Assembly: GCF_019242285.1 (NCBI RefSeq)
Contig: NZ_JAFAVV010000016.1
Location: 1 to 43,528, forward strand
Source of the DNA: Bradyrhizobium sp.
GTDB lineage: Bacteria; Pseudomonadota; Alphaproteobacteria; Rhizobiales; Xanthobacteraceae
Direction of reading: 5' to 3'
Length of the DNA: 43,528 nucleotides
Made by a program: the position numbers and the translations under genes. The notes beneath the pieces were generated by a model, which worked only from the letters and a program-made list of their open reading frames with translations, was not told the DNA's origin and did not search any database. This document shows, piece after piece, positions 17,282-24,380 of the stretch (within the stretch, counting starts at the first letter, position 1; every line of letters begins with the position of its first letter).

Positions 17282-18334
17282 ATGCCACTGGACGATCCAA
17301 CCTCGCCCTGGTGGTCGCCCGGGCGGCACGGCGACATCAGGCCGTTTCTGCGCGCCAGAGGTGCGATGACGCGGGCGGTGCGGGCCTGGTTCGAGCAGCG
17401 GGATTTCGTCGAGGTCGAGACCGGGATTCTGCAGGTGTCGCCCGGCAACGAGACCCACCTCCATGCGCCGCGCACCGAATTGACCGGCCCCGATGGCGAG
17501 CGGGTGATTCGATACCTGCGCACCTCGCCGGAATTCGCCTGCAAGAAGCTGCTCGCCGCCGGCGAAGACCGGATTTTCGAATTCGCGCGCGTGTTCCGCG
17601 ATCGCGAGCGCGGCGACCTGCATCTGCCGGAATTCACCATGCTGGAATGGTACCGGGCGAATGCGGCGTACGAGGCGATCATCGCCGACAGCCTCGCCAT
17701 CGTCGCAGAGGCGGCGCGGGCGACCGGAATCGCGGCCTTCGCGTTTCGGGGCCGTCTCGCCGATCCCTTGGCGGCGGCGGAATGGCTCACGGTGGCTGCG
17801 GCGTTCGAACGATGGGCCGATATCGACCTGCTCGCCACCATCGCGGATGGCGAAGGCGATCGCGACGGCCTGGCGCGGGCGGCGAGGGAGCGGGTGAAGA
17901 TCGCCGATGACGATACGTGGTCGGACATCTTCTCGAAAATCCTGGTCGAGCACGTCGAGCCGAGGCTGGGGCAGGGGCGTTTGACCGTTCTGTTCGAATA
18001 TCCCGCACCGGAAGCGGCGCTGGCGCGGGCGAAGGCGTCCGATCCGCGTGTCGCCGAGCGTTTCGAGATCTATGCCTGCGGGGTCGAACTCGCCAATGGT
18101 TTTGGCGAATTGACCGATGCCGACGAGCAGCGCCGGCGGTTCCGCCTCGCCATGGACGAGAAGGCACTTCGTTACGGCGAGCGCTACCCGCTCGACGAGG
18201 AGTTTCTTGCAGCCGTCGCCGAAATGCCCGATGCAAGCGGCGTGGCGCTCGGCTTCGACCGGCTGGTGATGCTGGCAAGCGGGGCGCATCGGATCGATCA
18301 GGTGGTGTGGACGCCACCGTCAGGCGGCAGGTGA
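17282..18334 (+). CDS. epmA: EF-P--(R)-beta-lysine ligase
   Basis: A 350-residue paralogue of the lysyl-tRNA synthetase catalytic core (also called GenX, PoxA or YjeA), without an anticodon-binding domain. It attaches (R)-beta-lysine to EF-P. Class II synthetase motifs are visible: motif 2 around [28 protein letters not shown] and motif 3 in [16 protein letters not shown]; the lysine-specific [18 protein letters not shown] segment also fits. ATG 17282 is the start, and the coding frame is open far upstream only because it lies opposite the M23 gene. epmB begins 5 nt after its stop codon. Confidence 0.95.
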   Translation: MPLDDPTSPWWSPGRHGDIRPFLRARGAMTRAVRAWFEQRDFVEVETGILQVSPGNETHLHAPRTELTGPDGERVIRYLRTSPEFACKKLLAAGEDRIFEFARVFRDRERGDLHLPEFTMLEWYRANAAYEAIIADSLAIVAEAARATGIAAFAFRGRLADPLAAAEWLTVAAAFERWADIDLLATIADGEGDRDGLARAARERVKIADDDTWSDIFSKILVEHVEPRLGQGRLTVLFEYPAPEAALARAKASDPRVAERFEIYACGVELANGFGELTDADEQRRRFRLAMDEKALRYGERYPLDEEFLAAVAEMPDASGVALGFDRLVMLASGAHRIDQVVWTPPSGGR

Positions 18335-18339
18335 GCGGA

Positions 18340-19422
18340 ATGCAGGCGACGACGACCTTGCGTGAGCCGGGCGAGCTGGTCGCCCACGGCCTCGTGCACG
18401 CGACCGATCTTGCCGAGTTGCGGCAGGTCGCCGCGCGCTACGCGGTCGCGATCACGCCGGAGCTTGCGGCGCTGATCGACCCGAACGATCCCGGCGATCC
18501 GATCGCGCGCCAGTTCGTCCCGACCGCGGCGGAGCTGCAACGCGAGGCAGGCGAGAACGTCGATCCGATCGGCGATCAGGCCTTCTCGCCGGTGCCGGGC
18601 ATCATGCACCGCTACCCGGACCGGGTGCTGTTCAAGCTCGTTCATGTCTGCGCGGTGTATTGCCGCTTCTGCTTCCGTCGCGAGATGGTCGGGCCGGGCA
18701 AGGACAGCGCGCTGTCGGACGCGGCCTATACGCAGGCGCTTGCCTATATCCGCGCGCAGCCGGAGATCTGGGAGGTCATCCTCACCGGCGGCGATCCCCT
18801 GATGCTGTCGGCGCGCCGGCTCGGCGACATCATGAAGGAGCTCGCCGCCATCGATCACGTCAGGATCATCCGCCTTCACACCCGCGTGCCGGTGGCGGAC
18901 CCCGCACGCGTGAGCGAGGCGATGGTCGCCGCATTGAAGACCGAGGGGGCCGCGACCTGGGTCGCGCTGCATGCCAACCATGCGCGCGAGTTGACGCCGC
19001 GTGCGCGCGCGGCGGCTGCGCGGCTGATCGACGCAGGAATTCCCATGGTCAGCCAGACGGTGCTGTTGCGCGGTGTCAACGATCGTGTCGAGGCGCTGGA
19101 ACAGTTGATGCGCGCCTTCGTTGAATGCCGTATCAAGCCGTATTATCTGCATCATGGCGATCTCGCGCCAGGCACCGCTCATCTGCGCACCACGCTTGCC
19201 GAGGGCCAGGAGCTGATGCGGCGCCTGCGCGGCCGGGTCTCGGGCCTGTGCCAGCCGGAATATGTGCTCGACATTCCCGGCGGCGCCGGCAAGTCGCCGG
19301 TCGGCCCGAATTATCTCTTGCCCGACGATTCCGGGATGGAGGAGGGTGTAGGGCGAGAGCAAACGCGCTATCGTGTCGTCGACTATTGCGGTGGCGTACA
19401 TCTCTATCCGCCGAGGCCGTGA
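18340..19422 (+). CDS. epmB: EF-P lysine 2,3-aminomutase (radical SAM, KamA family)
   Basis: A 360-residue radical SAM enzyme that converts (S)-alpha-lysine to (R)-beta-lysine for loading by EpmA. The iron-sulphur motif CxxxCxxC is Cys104-Cys108-Cys111 (CAVYCRFC), followed by the glycine-rich SAM strand ILTGGDPLM. The protein is at the short, EpmB-like end of the KamA family. ATG 18340 is taken as the start; a GTG at 18331 overlapping the epmA stop (GTGA) would add only three residues. I see no epmC hydroxylase in this window. Confidence 0.94.
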   Translation: MQATTTLREPGELVAHGLVHATDLAELRQVAARYAVAITPELAALIDPNDPGDPIARQFVPTAAELQREAGENVDPIGDQAFSPVPGIMHRYPDRVLFKLVHVCAVYCRFCFRREMVGPGKDSALSDAAYTQALAYIRAQPEIWEVILTGGDPLMLSARRLGDIMKELAAIDHVRIIRLHTRVPVADPARVSEAMVAALKTEGAATWVALHANHARELTPRARAAAARLIDAGIPMVSQTVLLRGVNDRVEALEQLMRAFVECRIKPYYLHHGDLAPGTAHLRTTLAEGQELMRRLRGRVSGLCQPEYVLDIPGGAGKSPVGPNYLLPDDSGMEEGVGREQTRYRVVDYCGGVHLYPPRP

Positions 19423-19466
19423 ACCTGGTCCGGCGCATCGCATTTCGTGAGACGGGGAGGAGCAAC

Positions 19467-19712
19467 ATGAAAAAACTCATCGTCGGATTGGCGCTCCTGT
19501 TGATGGCCGGCGCGCCCGAGGCCATGGCCCAGGGCCGCAACTCGAATTCGTCCAACAACGCCGGCGGCGTTCCGCCGGCGCCGATCGGTCACCGCCAGCC
19601 GCGCGCGGACCAGTTGCCGAACGAGAAGAATCTCAGCAACCCGAACGAGCCGGTGAACAAGGAAGACGCGCTGCTCGACAAGAAGATCAAGAGCATCTGC
19701 CGCGGGTGTTAG
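19467..19712 (+). CDS. Small secreted protein, unknown function
   Basis: An 81-residue protein with a clean signal peptide (MKKLIVGLALLLMAGAPEAMAQ, cleavage probably after AMA). The mature part is polar, rich in Asn, Pro and Lys (NSNSSNNAGG, RQPRADQLPNEKNLSNPNEP), and ends in two cysteines (ICRGC). A GGGGAGG element precedes ATG 19467 at good spacing. It follows epmB by 44 nt. I do not recognise a domain; similar small periplasmic proteins are common in Bradyrhizobium. Confidence 0.7.
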   Translation: MKKLIVGLALLLMAGAPEAMAQGRNSNSSNNAGGVPPAPIGHRQPRADQLPNEKNLSNPNEPVNKEDALLDKKIKSICRGC

Positions 19713-19723
19713 TCGCGTTGCGC

Positions 19724-19769
19724 CGTGCCACCATCGTTTCGGCGGTGTCGCTCCAAGATGGTGGGCACG
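19724..19769. repeat. Palindromic element after the small secreted gene
   Basis: CGTGCCACCATC (19724-19735) pairs with GATGGTGGGCACG (19757-19769), a 12-bp stem with one bulged G, starting 12 nt after the stop codon at 19712. The TGGTGGGCACG arm is shared with the cluster at 1702. It is probably a member of a short palindromic repeat family and may terminate or stabilise the epmA-epmB transcript. Confidence 0.5.
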
Positions 19770-19893
19770 CTTCTTCCTTTGCGTGGTGTGCATCGGTGCA
19801 AGTGGCCGCTTAGCCCACCCTCCGAATTCGGGCACCCTGTCGTCGCCCGGCTTGCGCGCCCGCCGAAGCCTTTGGCGCAGGCGGGACCGGGCA

Positions 19894-19948
19894 ATCCAGC
19901 ATTCCAGAGACAGTTGAGTTCATCCGAGAAGCCTCTGGGATGCTGGAT
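19894..19948. repeat. Imperfect 16-bp inverted repeat
   Basis: ATCCAGCATTCCAGAG (19894-19909) and CTCTGGGATGCTGGAT (19933-19948) pair with one mismatch around a 23-nt loop. The element lies in the 940-nt non-coding stretch 19713-20653 and resembles the dispersed intergenic palindromes of Bradyrhizobium. No gene is credible in this stretch. Confidence 0.55.
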
Positions 19949-20019
19949 GCCGCTTTCGCGGGCATGACTGCGGAGGTGTGCGATAGCGGAGCACAAGCGC
20001 TCGCGTTCTCGCGGCGCAT

Positions 20020-20345
20020 TTCGCCCGAGCTTTGCAAAGACGTCGCCCTCGAAATCATAGAGGGCGCAGGGAATGCCGGGTGGTTCAGCCTCACCCATGG
20101 CCCGCGTGCAACAAGAACGCACGCGGCGGTTACCACAGGTTCAGCCGAAATCACCGGCATTCCCTGCGCGATGGTGTTAACGCTTATGACGTGCTCTTCC
20201 CGGGGACCGGGCTTTTTTGCCCCCGTCATCCGCGTGATGCCAAGCATCATCGCGAACTTAGCGCCAGCGTCGGGGCGCCAGAACCACACGTTTTCGCCGT
20301 CCGCAACTGCATCGCTCGTCCAGCGATACGATCGCGTCCATCGCT
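20020..20345. repeat. Dispersed-repeat-like element with 16-bp perfect cruciform
   Basis: A perfect 16-bp inverted repeat, GCGCAGGGAATGCCGG (20064-20079) and CCGGCATTCCCTGCGC (20154-20169), encloses a second stem with arms CCGCGTGC and GCACGCGG. A terminator-like hairpin follows. The layout matches, from memory, an interspersed element found in many copies in Bradyrhizobium genomes, often mis-annotated as short proteins. The outer limits given are approximate. Confidence 0.55.
20199..20218 (+). terminator. Rho-independent-like terminator inside the repeat element
   Basis: CCCGG (20199-20203), a GGA loop and CCGGG (20207-20211) are followed by CTTTTTT, a short GC stem with a six-T tract on the plus strand. 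No protein gene ends just upstream, so it would terminate either read-through from 19712 or a small RNA made from the cruciform element. Confidence 0.5.
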
Positions 20346-20599
20346 CCCCGCCTCAACGTCCGTGACGACGCGTACGCCCCTCTCATCGAGGCGGGATGCG
20401 CCCAAATAACCATAATTTCTGAAAAAAAGAAAGAAAAAAATCGAGCCCCGCCGGGCGGTGCGCCGCAATAGCCTGAAAGGCCTCGTGAAATTGGCTTCCT
20501 GGCGCAGCCGATTTCGAGGTCCTCGGTCGACCGCAGCATGGGCAAAAGCCGCCAGAGCGGACTGATTCGCCCGTCCGGCCGGTCCGCCTCGCCGCGCGA

Positions 20600-20624
20600 G
20601 GAACGCTGGCGAGGATCGATCGTT
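20600..20624 (+). promoter_or_regulatory. EcfG-type general stress promoter (predicted)
   Basis: GGAAC at 20600-20604 and CGTT at 20621-20624 are separated by exactly 16 nt, matching the alphaproteobacterial EcfG consensus GGAAC-N16/17-CGTT. Transcription would begin near 20631, shortly before the small gene at 20654. Confidence 0.7.
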
Positions 20625-20653
20625 GGCATTCAGGCCGCTACCGAATGTTGCAA

Positions 20654-20851
20654 ATGGCAAGAACATCCATTCGCTACAAGGACGTAGAGTGCTCCCTCGT
20701 CGAATACGAGAGCGAGGGCGTATGGTGCTATTCCTTCCGGATCGACCATAAGGTCGTATCGGGCCGGACGGAAACACGGCTGGAAGCGCTCGCGAAACGC
20801 CGTGCCCAGATGCGCATCGATCGCGAGATCAAGTCGCGCGAGCAACGTTGA
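20654..20851 (+). CDS. Small conserved protein, unknown function
   Basis: A 65-residue protein (MARTSIRYKDVECSL, ESEGVWCYSFRIDHKVVSGRTETRLEALAKRRAQMRIDREIK). It has a predicted beta-rich N-terminal half and a basic helical C-terminus. I recall similar short proteins in Bradyrhizobium but know no function. ATG 20654 is preferred over ATG 20645 because family members begin MAR-x-S. An EcfG-like promoter lies about 30 nt upstream, suggesting general-stress control, and the DUF6894-like gene 61 nt downstream may be co-transcribed. Confidence 0.65.
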   Translation: MARTSIRYKDVECSLVEYESEGVWCYSFRIDHKVVSGRTETRLEALAKRRAQMRIDREIKSREQR

Positions 20852-20912
20852 ATCCCTTCCGCCGGGCTCCCGGTTCCGGCGATTTGGGCCTTGCTTGTTC
20901 CGGATGGGTTTG

Positions 20913-21128
20913 ATGCCGAGATACCATTTTCATATTCGCAACAGCCGGCCGTTTGACGATGCGCAGGGTGCGGATCTTCCGAACGATGCAGCAGCCTGGC
21001 GCGAGGCGACGCTGCTGTGTCGTGACATCGAGGGCAGCCTGGAGCCGGGCGAGCGATGGTTGCTCGAAGTCGCTGAAGGGAACGTCCCGGTGTTCGCCCT
21101 GTCGATTACGTCGCGTCGCTTTCGCTGA
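20913..21128 (+). CDS. DUF6894-like small protein
   Basis: A 71-residue protein opening MPRYHFHIRNSRPFDDAQGADLPNDAAAWREA and ending in a short beta segment (WLLEVAEGNVPVFALSI). The MPRYxFHxR...D.G..L.D opening is the hallmark of a small domain of unknown function widespread in rhizobia (DUF6894). The start at ATG 20913 is set by that conserved N-terminus; the frame is open 111 nt upstream. Its position between two small genes with EcfG-like promoters suggests a stress-regulon member. No catalytic residues are evident. Confidence 0.65.
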   Translation: MPRYHFHIRNSRPFDDAQGADLPNDAAAWREATLLCRDIEGSLEPGERWLLEVAEGNVPVFALSITSRRFR

Positions 21129-21162
21129 CGCGAATGCCGCGACCGAGCTTCCGCGAAATCCA

Positions 21163-21187
21163 GGAACAGGCCGCCGACGAACCGGTT
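21163..21187 (+). promoter_or_regulatory. EcfG-type general stress promoter (predicted)
   Basis: GGAAC at 21163-21167 and GTT at 21185-21187 are separated by 17 nt, fitting the EcfG spacing, although the base before GTT is G rather than the usual C. The secreted-protein start codon at 21229 is about 35 nt from the expected transcription start. Confidence 0.5.
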
Positions 21188-21228
21188 GGCTTCGCGGCGA
21201 CCATCTGCCAAAAACCATGGAGGTAACG

Positions 21229-21549
21229 ATGATCACTTCCCGCAAGCTTCTATGTTCCGCAGCCCTGCTGGTCTTCACCATCACGGCATCGCAGGCCGGC
21301 CCCTGCAGCAACACGGCAAGCCGCGACGCAGGGTCCGGCGCAACGCCCGGCCATACCGGCCAGACGACCGGCTCCGCTTCAACTTCGGGCGAGACGAAGG
21401 GGCATCCGCCCACCGATACGATGAACAAGGCCGCCGACAATACGGCGACATCGTCACAGGATGCACAACGTCAGATGCAGGGCCAGCCGACCGCGGCGCA
21501 GCAAGCTGAAGGAGCGAAAAACACAACGACCGCCGATCAGGGCTGTTGA
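21229..21549 (+). CDS. Small secreted Thr/Ser/Gln-rich protein
   Basis: A 106-residue protein with a signal peptide (MITSRKLLCSAALLVFTITASQAGPC). The mature chain is low-complexity and hydrophilic, rich in Gly, Thr, Ser, Ala and Gln, and ends in GC. Together with Cys26 that final cysteine could form a disulphide. ATG 21229 is preceded by GGAGG at ideal spacing; an in-frame ATG at 21217 overlaps that site. An EcfG-like promoter lies upstream. It resembles stress-induced periplasmic proteins of unknown role in Bradyrhizobium; no domain is recognisable. Confidence 0.7.
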   Translation: MITSRKLLCSAALLVFTITASQAGPCSNTASRDAGSGATPGHTGQTTGSASTSGETKGHPPTDTMNKAADNTATSSQDAQRQMQGQPTAAQQAEGAKNTTTADQGC

Positions 21550-21774
21550 TGGAAGCTCAAGGAGCAGCCCGATCGGATCGCGCCAAAGCATCGCGCCGGA
21601 GTCATGGTTCGCGCTCCGGCGGGCCATGCCTGATCTGCTCCCGGCCCAGAAAGGTGTCGGGAGCGGGCTCTGCTTGAGCAGGTTGACGGATTTTTCCACC
21701 AGTTCGCAGGAGCGAAGAGGCGTTTCGGCGCCGATCGCGCCATCGTCCGATGCCCGGTGGATCCGGTACTGCAT
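21454..21774 (-). CDS. Doubtful small ORF, possible remnant
   Basis: A 106-codon frame begins MQYRIHRASDDGAIGAETPLRSCELVEKSVNLLKQ with a GGAG about 6 nt upstream. The start resembles small rhizobial proteins that open MQYRI-x-R/L-D. The second half looks unlike protein and overlaps the opposing secreted gene by 96 nt. It may be a frameshifted remnant or chance. Apart from this frame and a hairpin at 21779-21803, the 371-nt stretch 21550-21920 holds nothing I can support. Confidence 0.25.
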   Translation of the reverse strand: MQYRIHRASDDGAIGAETPLRSCELVEKSVNLLKQSPLPTPFWAGSRSGMARRSANHDSGAMLWRDPIGLLLELPSTALIGGRCVFRSFSLLRRGRLALHLTLCIL

Positions 21775-21778
21775 GTCG

Positions 21779-21803
21779 CGCTCCAGCTTCGCAGGCTGGA
21801 GCG
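21779..21803. other. Perfect 9-bp hairpin
   Basis: CGCTCCAGC (21779-21787) and GCTGGAGCG (21795-21803) form a perfect stem with a 7-nt loop. No T-tract follows on either strand. It lies between the secreted gene and the convergent response regulator gene. Confidence 0.45.
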
Positions 21804-21920
21804 CACCGGTCTCTCAGCCACCGACGCCTACCGACTGAACATCGGCCGGTGATGCTCGGATAATACGCCTGCCTGAGAAGGGATGGTTGCTACCGTCTCT
21901 GCGCGACCGCGCCACTCCGC

Positions 21921-22316
21921 TCAGCGGCGCAGGATGTCATCCGCCAACGATCTCGCAACCGCTTGAATGTTGAGCGGTTTCTCCCAGATCGGCACGTCCC
22001 GGAGGTCGCTCGGGAGCGACGTTCGATCGTAGCCGGTGGTGAACGTGAATGGCACCCGCCGCACCCGCAATTCGCGTGCCAGCGGGAAGATCATCTCGTT
22101 CCGGAGATTGATGTCGAGCAGTGCGCCGTCGATCGCCGAGGAAATATTCAGGAACTGCCGGGCCTCATTGAACTCGCCGGTCGGGCCGATGATCTCGGCG
22201 CCCAGCGCTCGCAGGGCGTGGGCGAGGTCGTCCGCAAGGAAGTATTCGTCCTCCACGATGAGCACGCGCCGGCCCGCCAGGGGCGCCACGGCCAATTCTG
22301 CAACTGACGAAGACAT
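21921..22316 (-). CDS. Single-domain response regulator (CheY-like)
   Basis: A 131-residue stand-alone receiver domain. The acidic pocket is in VLIVEDEY (Glu22, Asp23), the phosphoacceptor is Asp68 in GALLDINLR, the conserved Thr is in FTFTTGYD, and the lysine is in WEKPLN. There is no output domain, so it likely acts through protein contacts or as a phosphate sink. ATG 22316 has GGAG 8 nt upstream; ATG 22328 overlaps that site. An EcfG-type promoter lies about 75 nt upstream. It is divergent from a CheB-type gene and near an HWE kinase, which could phosphorylate it. Confidence 0.88.
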   Translation of the reverse strand: MSSSVAELAVAPLAGRRVLIVEDEYFLADDLAHALRALGAEIIGPTGEFNEARQFLNISSAIDGALLDINLRNEMIFPLARELRVRRVPFTFTTGYDRTSLPSDLRDVPIWEKPLNIQAVARSLADDILRR

Positions 22317-22389
22317 TTGGCTCTCCAACCGACCTCCCAGTTCGAAAGCAATAGGAACGTCCGTTCCCGGCGAACCTTGTCCTCACTTG

Positions 22390-22414
22390 AACGCGTCACG
22401 GAACCGCCGGTTCC
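22390..22414 (-). promoter_or_regulatory. EcfG-type general stress promoter (predicted), toward the response regulator
   Basis: On the minus strand GGAAC (22414-22410) and CGTT (22393-22390) are separated by exactly 16 nt, a full EcfG match. Transcription would begin near 22383, giving a leader of about 65 nt before the response regulator ATG at 22316. Confidence 0.7.
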
Positions 22415-22441
22415 CGAGACTGCGACACAATAGGGGATATC

Positions 22442-23443
22442 GTGCCCAACCGCGACATCATTGTCATCGGCGGTTCGTCCGGAGCCACCGCCCCCCTGAA
22501 GCAAATTCTCGGCCGGCTGGAAATCGATCTGCCGGCGGCGATTTTCGTCGTGCTTCATGTCCCATCCCAGGGGATCGGGATGCTCTCGACGGTCGCCCGC
22601 GCAGCCGGCAGTCTGCCGGTCCGGCAGGCTGAGAATGGATTGTTGATCGAGCCCGGCCATGTGTATCTGGCAGTGCCCGACTATCATCTGCTGCTCTCCG
22701 ACCAGCACATGATGCTTCGTCGTGGGCCGCGGGAGAATCTGGTGCGGCCGGCCATCGATCCCTTGTTCCGCTCGGCTGCGTTGCATCACGGCCCGAGGGT
22801 GATCGGGGTGGTGCTCAGCGGGTTCCTGTCGGACGGCGCGGCGGGTCTCAGCGCGATCAAGCGCTGCGGCGGGGTTGCCCTGGTGCAGGACCCGTCGGAC
22901 GCCGTTGTCGACGAGATGCCGCGAAGGGCGCTGGAGGTGACGACCGTCGATCTTTGCGTCCCGGCGGCAGGCATCGGAGATGTCCTGTCCGACCTGGTCC
23001 GCGAGGAGGCCGGCAAGGCTTCGCCGGTTCCACCGGAGATCAGGCTGGAGGTCGAGATCGCCGCGGGCGAACGGATCGGCAGCGACAGCCTCGCCGGCAT
23101 TGCCGCGCCAGCGGCCTTGACCTGTCCGAGCTGCGGCGGCGTGCTGTCGGAGCTGAACACCGAGCCGGGCCTGCGCTTCCGCTGCCAGGTCGGCCATGCC
23201 TACACCGCGGATGCGCTGGCCAAGGAGCAGGAAGGCCGGGTGGATGAAGCGCTGCGGATTGCCATGCGCATCATCGAGGAGCGCGCCGAACTGGTGCACC
23301 GGATGGCGGAGGACGGTCGGAAAAGCGGACGGCCGGCGGTCGCGCAAATGTACGACGCACGCGCCGCGGAATATCGCCGTTATGCTGATATGATCCGACA
23401 GGTCGTGCTACAGTCATTCAATGCGAAGCCGGCAAACGCCTAG
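22442..23443 (+). CDS. Stand-alone CheB-type methylesterase with zinc-ribbon tail
   Basis: A 333-residue protein from GTG 22442, with an AGGGGAT element upstream. The CheB catalytic domain is complete: Ser12 in IGGSSGA, His39 in VVLHVPS and Asp131 in LSGFLSDGAAG. It lacks the N-terminal receiver that normally controls CheB, so the activity is either constitutive or regulated by partners. A C-terminal extension carries C228xxC231 and C247xxxH251, a probable zinc-binding ribbon, followed by a helical tail. No chemoreceptor, cheA or cheW is nearby, so a role outside chemotaxis is likely. Its neighbours are a response regulator and a CheB/CheR-kinase fusion. Confidence 0.88.
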   Translation: MPNRDIIVIGGSSGATAPLKQILGRLEIDLPAAIFVVLHVPSQGIGMLSTVARAAGSLPVRQAENGLLIEPGHVYLAVPDYHLLLSDQHMMLRRGPRENLVRPAIDPLFRSAALHHGPRVIGVVLSGFLSDGAAGLSAIKRCGGVALVQDPSDAVVDEMPRRALEVTTVDLCVPAAGIGDVLSDLVREEAGKASPVPPEIRLEVEIAAGERIGSDSLAGIAAPAALTCPSCGGVLSELNTEPGLRFRCQVGHAYTADALAKEQEGRVDEALRIAMRIIEERAELVHRMAEDGRKSGRPAVAQMYDARAAEYRRYADMIRQVVLQSFNAKPANA

Positions 23444-23453
23444 GCGCATCCCC

Positions 23454-23720
23454 ATGGCCGAATCGAGGACGCTGGAGATCGAGGCCGAGAGACGGCAGCT
23501 TCTGAAGGCGGAAGCCGATATCGAGGAAGGCTGGAGCCGGCTGCGCAACCAGGAGGACCTGCTGGCGTCGCTGCGGGCTTCGGGGCAGAACGTCAAGGAG
23601 GCAGAACGGCTGGTCCGTCTCCTGAAGAGCATCCTGATCGAGTGGGAGCGTCATCGCGGGCTGATCGAGCGGCGGATCGCCTACCTTCAGAAGAGAGAAG
23701 CTGAAGGCCGTCAAGGATAG
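23454..23720 (+). CDS. Small coiled-coil protein
   Basis: An 88-residue, highly charged helical protein (RTLEIEAERRQLLKAEADIEEGWSRLRNQEDLLASLRASGQNVKEAERLVRLLKSILIEWERHRGLIERRIAYLQKREAEG). It is predicted to be a helical hairpin or coiled coil throughout. ATG 23454 is taken as the start, just after the upstream CheB-type gene, and it probably belongs to the same transcript. It ends convergently with another small helical gene, overlapping by 10 nt. Function unknown; partnership with the neighbouring signalling proteins is a guess. Confidence 0.65.
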   Translation: MAESRTLEIEAERRQLLKAEADIEEGWSRLRNQEDLLASLRASGQNVKEAERLVRLLKSILIEWERHRGLIERRIAYLQKREAEGRQG

Positions 23721-23905
23721 TGAATCTTTGGAGCTCTGCGGAACTCGGCCCCGAGTTCGAGCATGTGCTCGAGTTGTTGCACCGCAAGGTCGCGCCAACG
23801 TTCATTTTCCCGGAGCAGCTCCTGTGCCCGCGCGACGGCCCGTTCGGCTTGCCGCGTCAAGTCAGCCAGTTCTTCCGAAACGTCCGAGCCGTGCTGGTGA
23901 GGCAT
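23711..23905 (-). CDS. Small helical protein
   Basis: A 64-residue protein (MPHQHGSDVSEELADLTRQAERAVARAQELLRENERWRDLAVQQLEHMLELGAEF), strongly helical with heptad-like spacing. A TAGGGAAC element sits just before ATG 23905. It overlaps the end of the convergent coiled-coil gene by 10 nt and is divergent from the large kinase gene. I recall similar short proteins in rhizobia but no function. Confidence 0.6.
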   Translation of the reverse strand: MPHQHGSDVSEELADLTRQAERAVARAQELLRENERWRDLAVQQLEHMLELGAEFRRAPKIHYP

Positions 23906-24303
23906 TGTTCCCTATGGATTTTTTTGCTCCCTGCACCCTTGTCTTCAAGCGGCTGCGATGCTGTCAGGGCTGGATGGAGGGCTCGTGCGGCTTCAGTTGT
24001 TTGAAGAAGCATACGCCCGATTGGCTCCAGGCAAAGACGCATTCGTTTCCGGCCGCGAAATTCCTCAAATGTGCGGTTGCGATGTCGTTCAGTCCAAAAC
24101 AGGCGTTCCGCCTCGGCTGTCGAAAAACAGCTCCTGGCCTCGTTCAGGCGCTCCAAACGGCGCTGCAGACCGGGTAAGGTGACGGGTCTTGACGTGGCTG
24201 GAGCCAACCGGCCGTGCAACCAGCGCGCTTGCAGCAGATTAACCTCCGATCGGGACGGCGGGATGGCCTGATCTCGACGGGAGCCGGGCCATCCCGCAGC
24301 CAA
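23857..24303 (-). CDS. Doubtful helical ORF in the kinase upstream region
   Basis: A 148-codon frame whose middle (LQRRLERLNEARSCFSTAEAERLFWTERHRNRTFEEF) looks protein-like, but no ribosome-binding site or recognisable domain supports it. It overlaps the 64-residue gene by 49 nt, and its start region contains a strong hairpin. It is listed so that the 475-nt stretch 23906-24380 is accounted for; coding status is uncertain. Confidence 0.25.
   Translation of the reverse strand: MAAGWPGSRRDQAIPPSRSEVNLLQARWLHGRLAPATSRPVTLPGLQRRLERLNEARSCFSTAEAERLFWTERHRNRTFEEFRGRKRMRLCLEPIGRMLLQTTEAARALHPALTASQPLEDKGAGSKKIHREQCLTSTARTFRKNWLT
24258..24297. promoter_or_regulatory. Perfect 10-bp inverted repeat upstream of the kinase gene
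   Basis: GCGGGATGGC (24258-24267) and GCCATCCCGC (24288-24297) pair perfectly across a 20-nt spacer, about 85 nt before the kinase start codon at 24381. It could be a transcript hairpin or an operator for a dimeric regulator such as the downstream Crp/Fnr-like protein, although it is not a canonical Crp or Fnr box. Confidence 0.4.
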
Positions 24304-24380
24304 CTGTTCCGCTTGCGCTTCCGCCGGGCTAGCTTGTAAGCCCCTTCGGTCGTGAACCTTCTAGCAAAGAACTGAAACCG

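Noticed and set aside
17144..18289. An N-terminal extension in frame with efp
   Set aside because: It is antisense to epmA, and the EF-P family begins at the TTG at 17143.
19810..20289. A 159-codon minus-strand frame in the repeat-rich region
   Set aside because: It spans the palindromic repeat element and resembles spurious proteins annotated from that element in Bradyrhizobium genomes.
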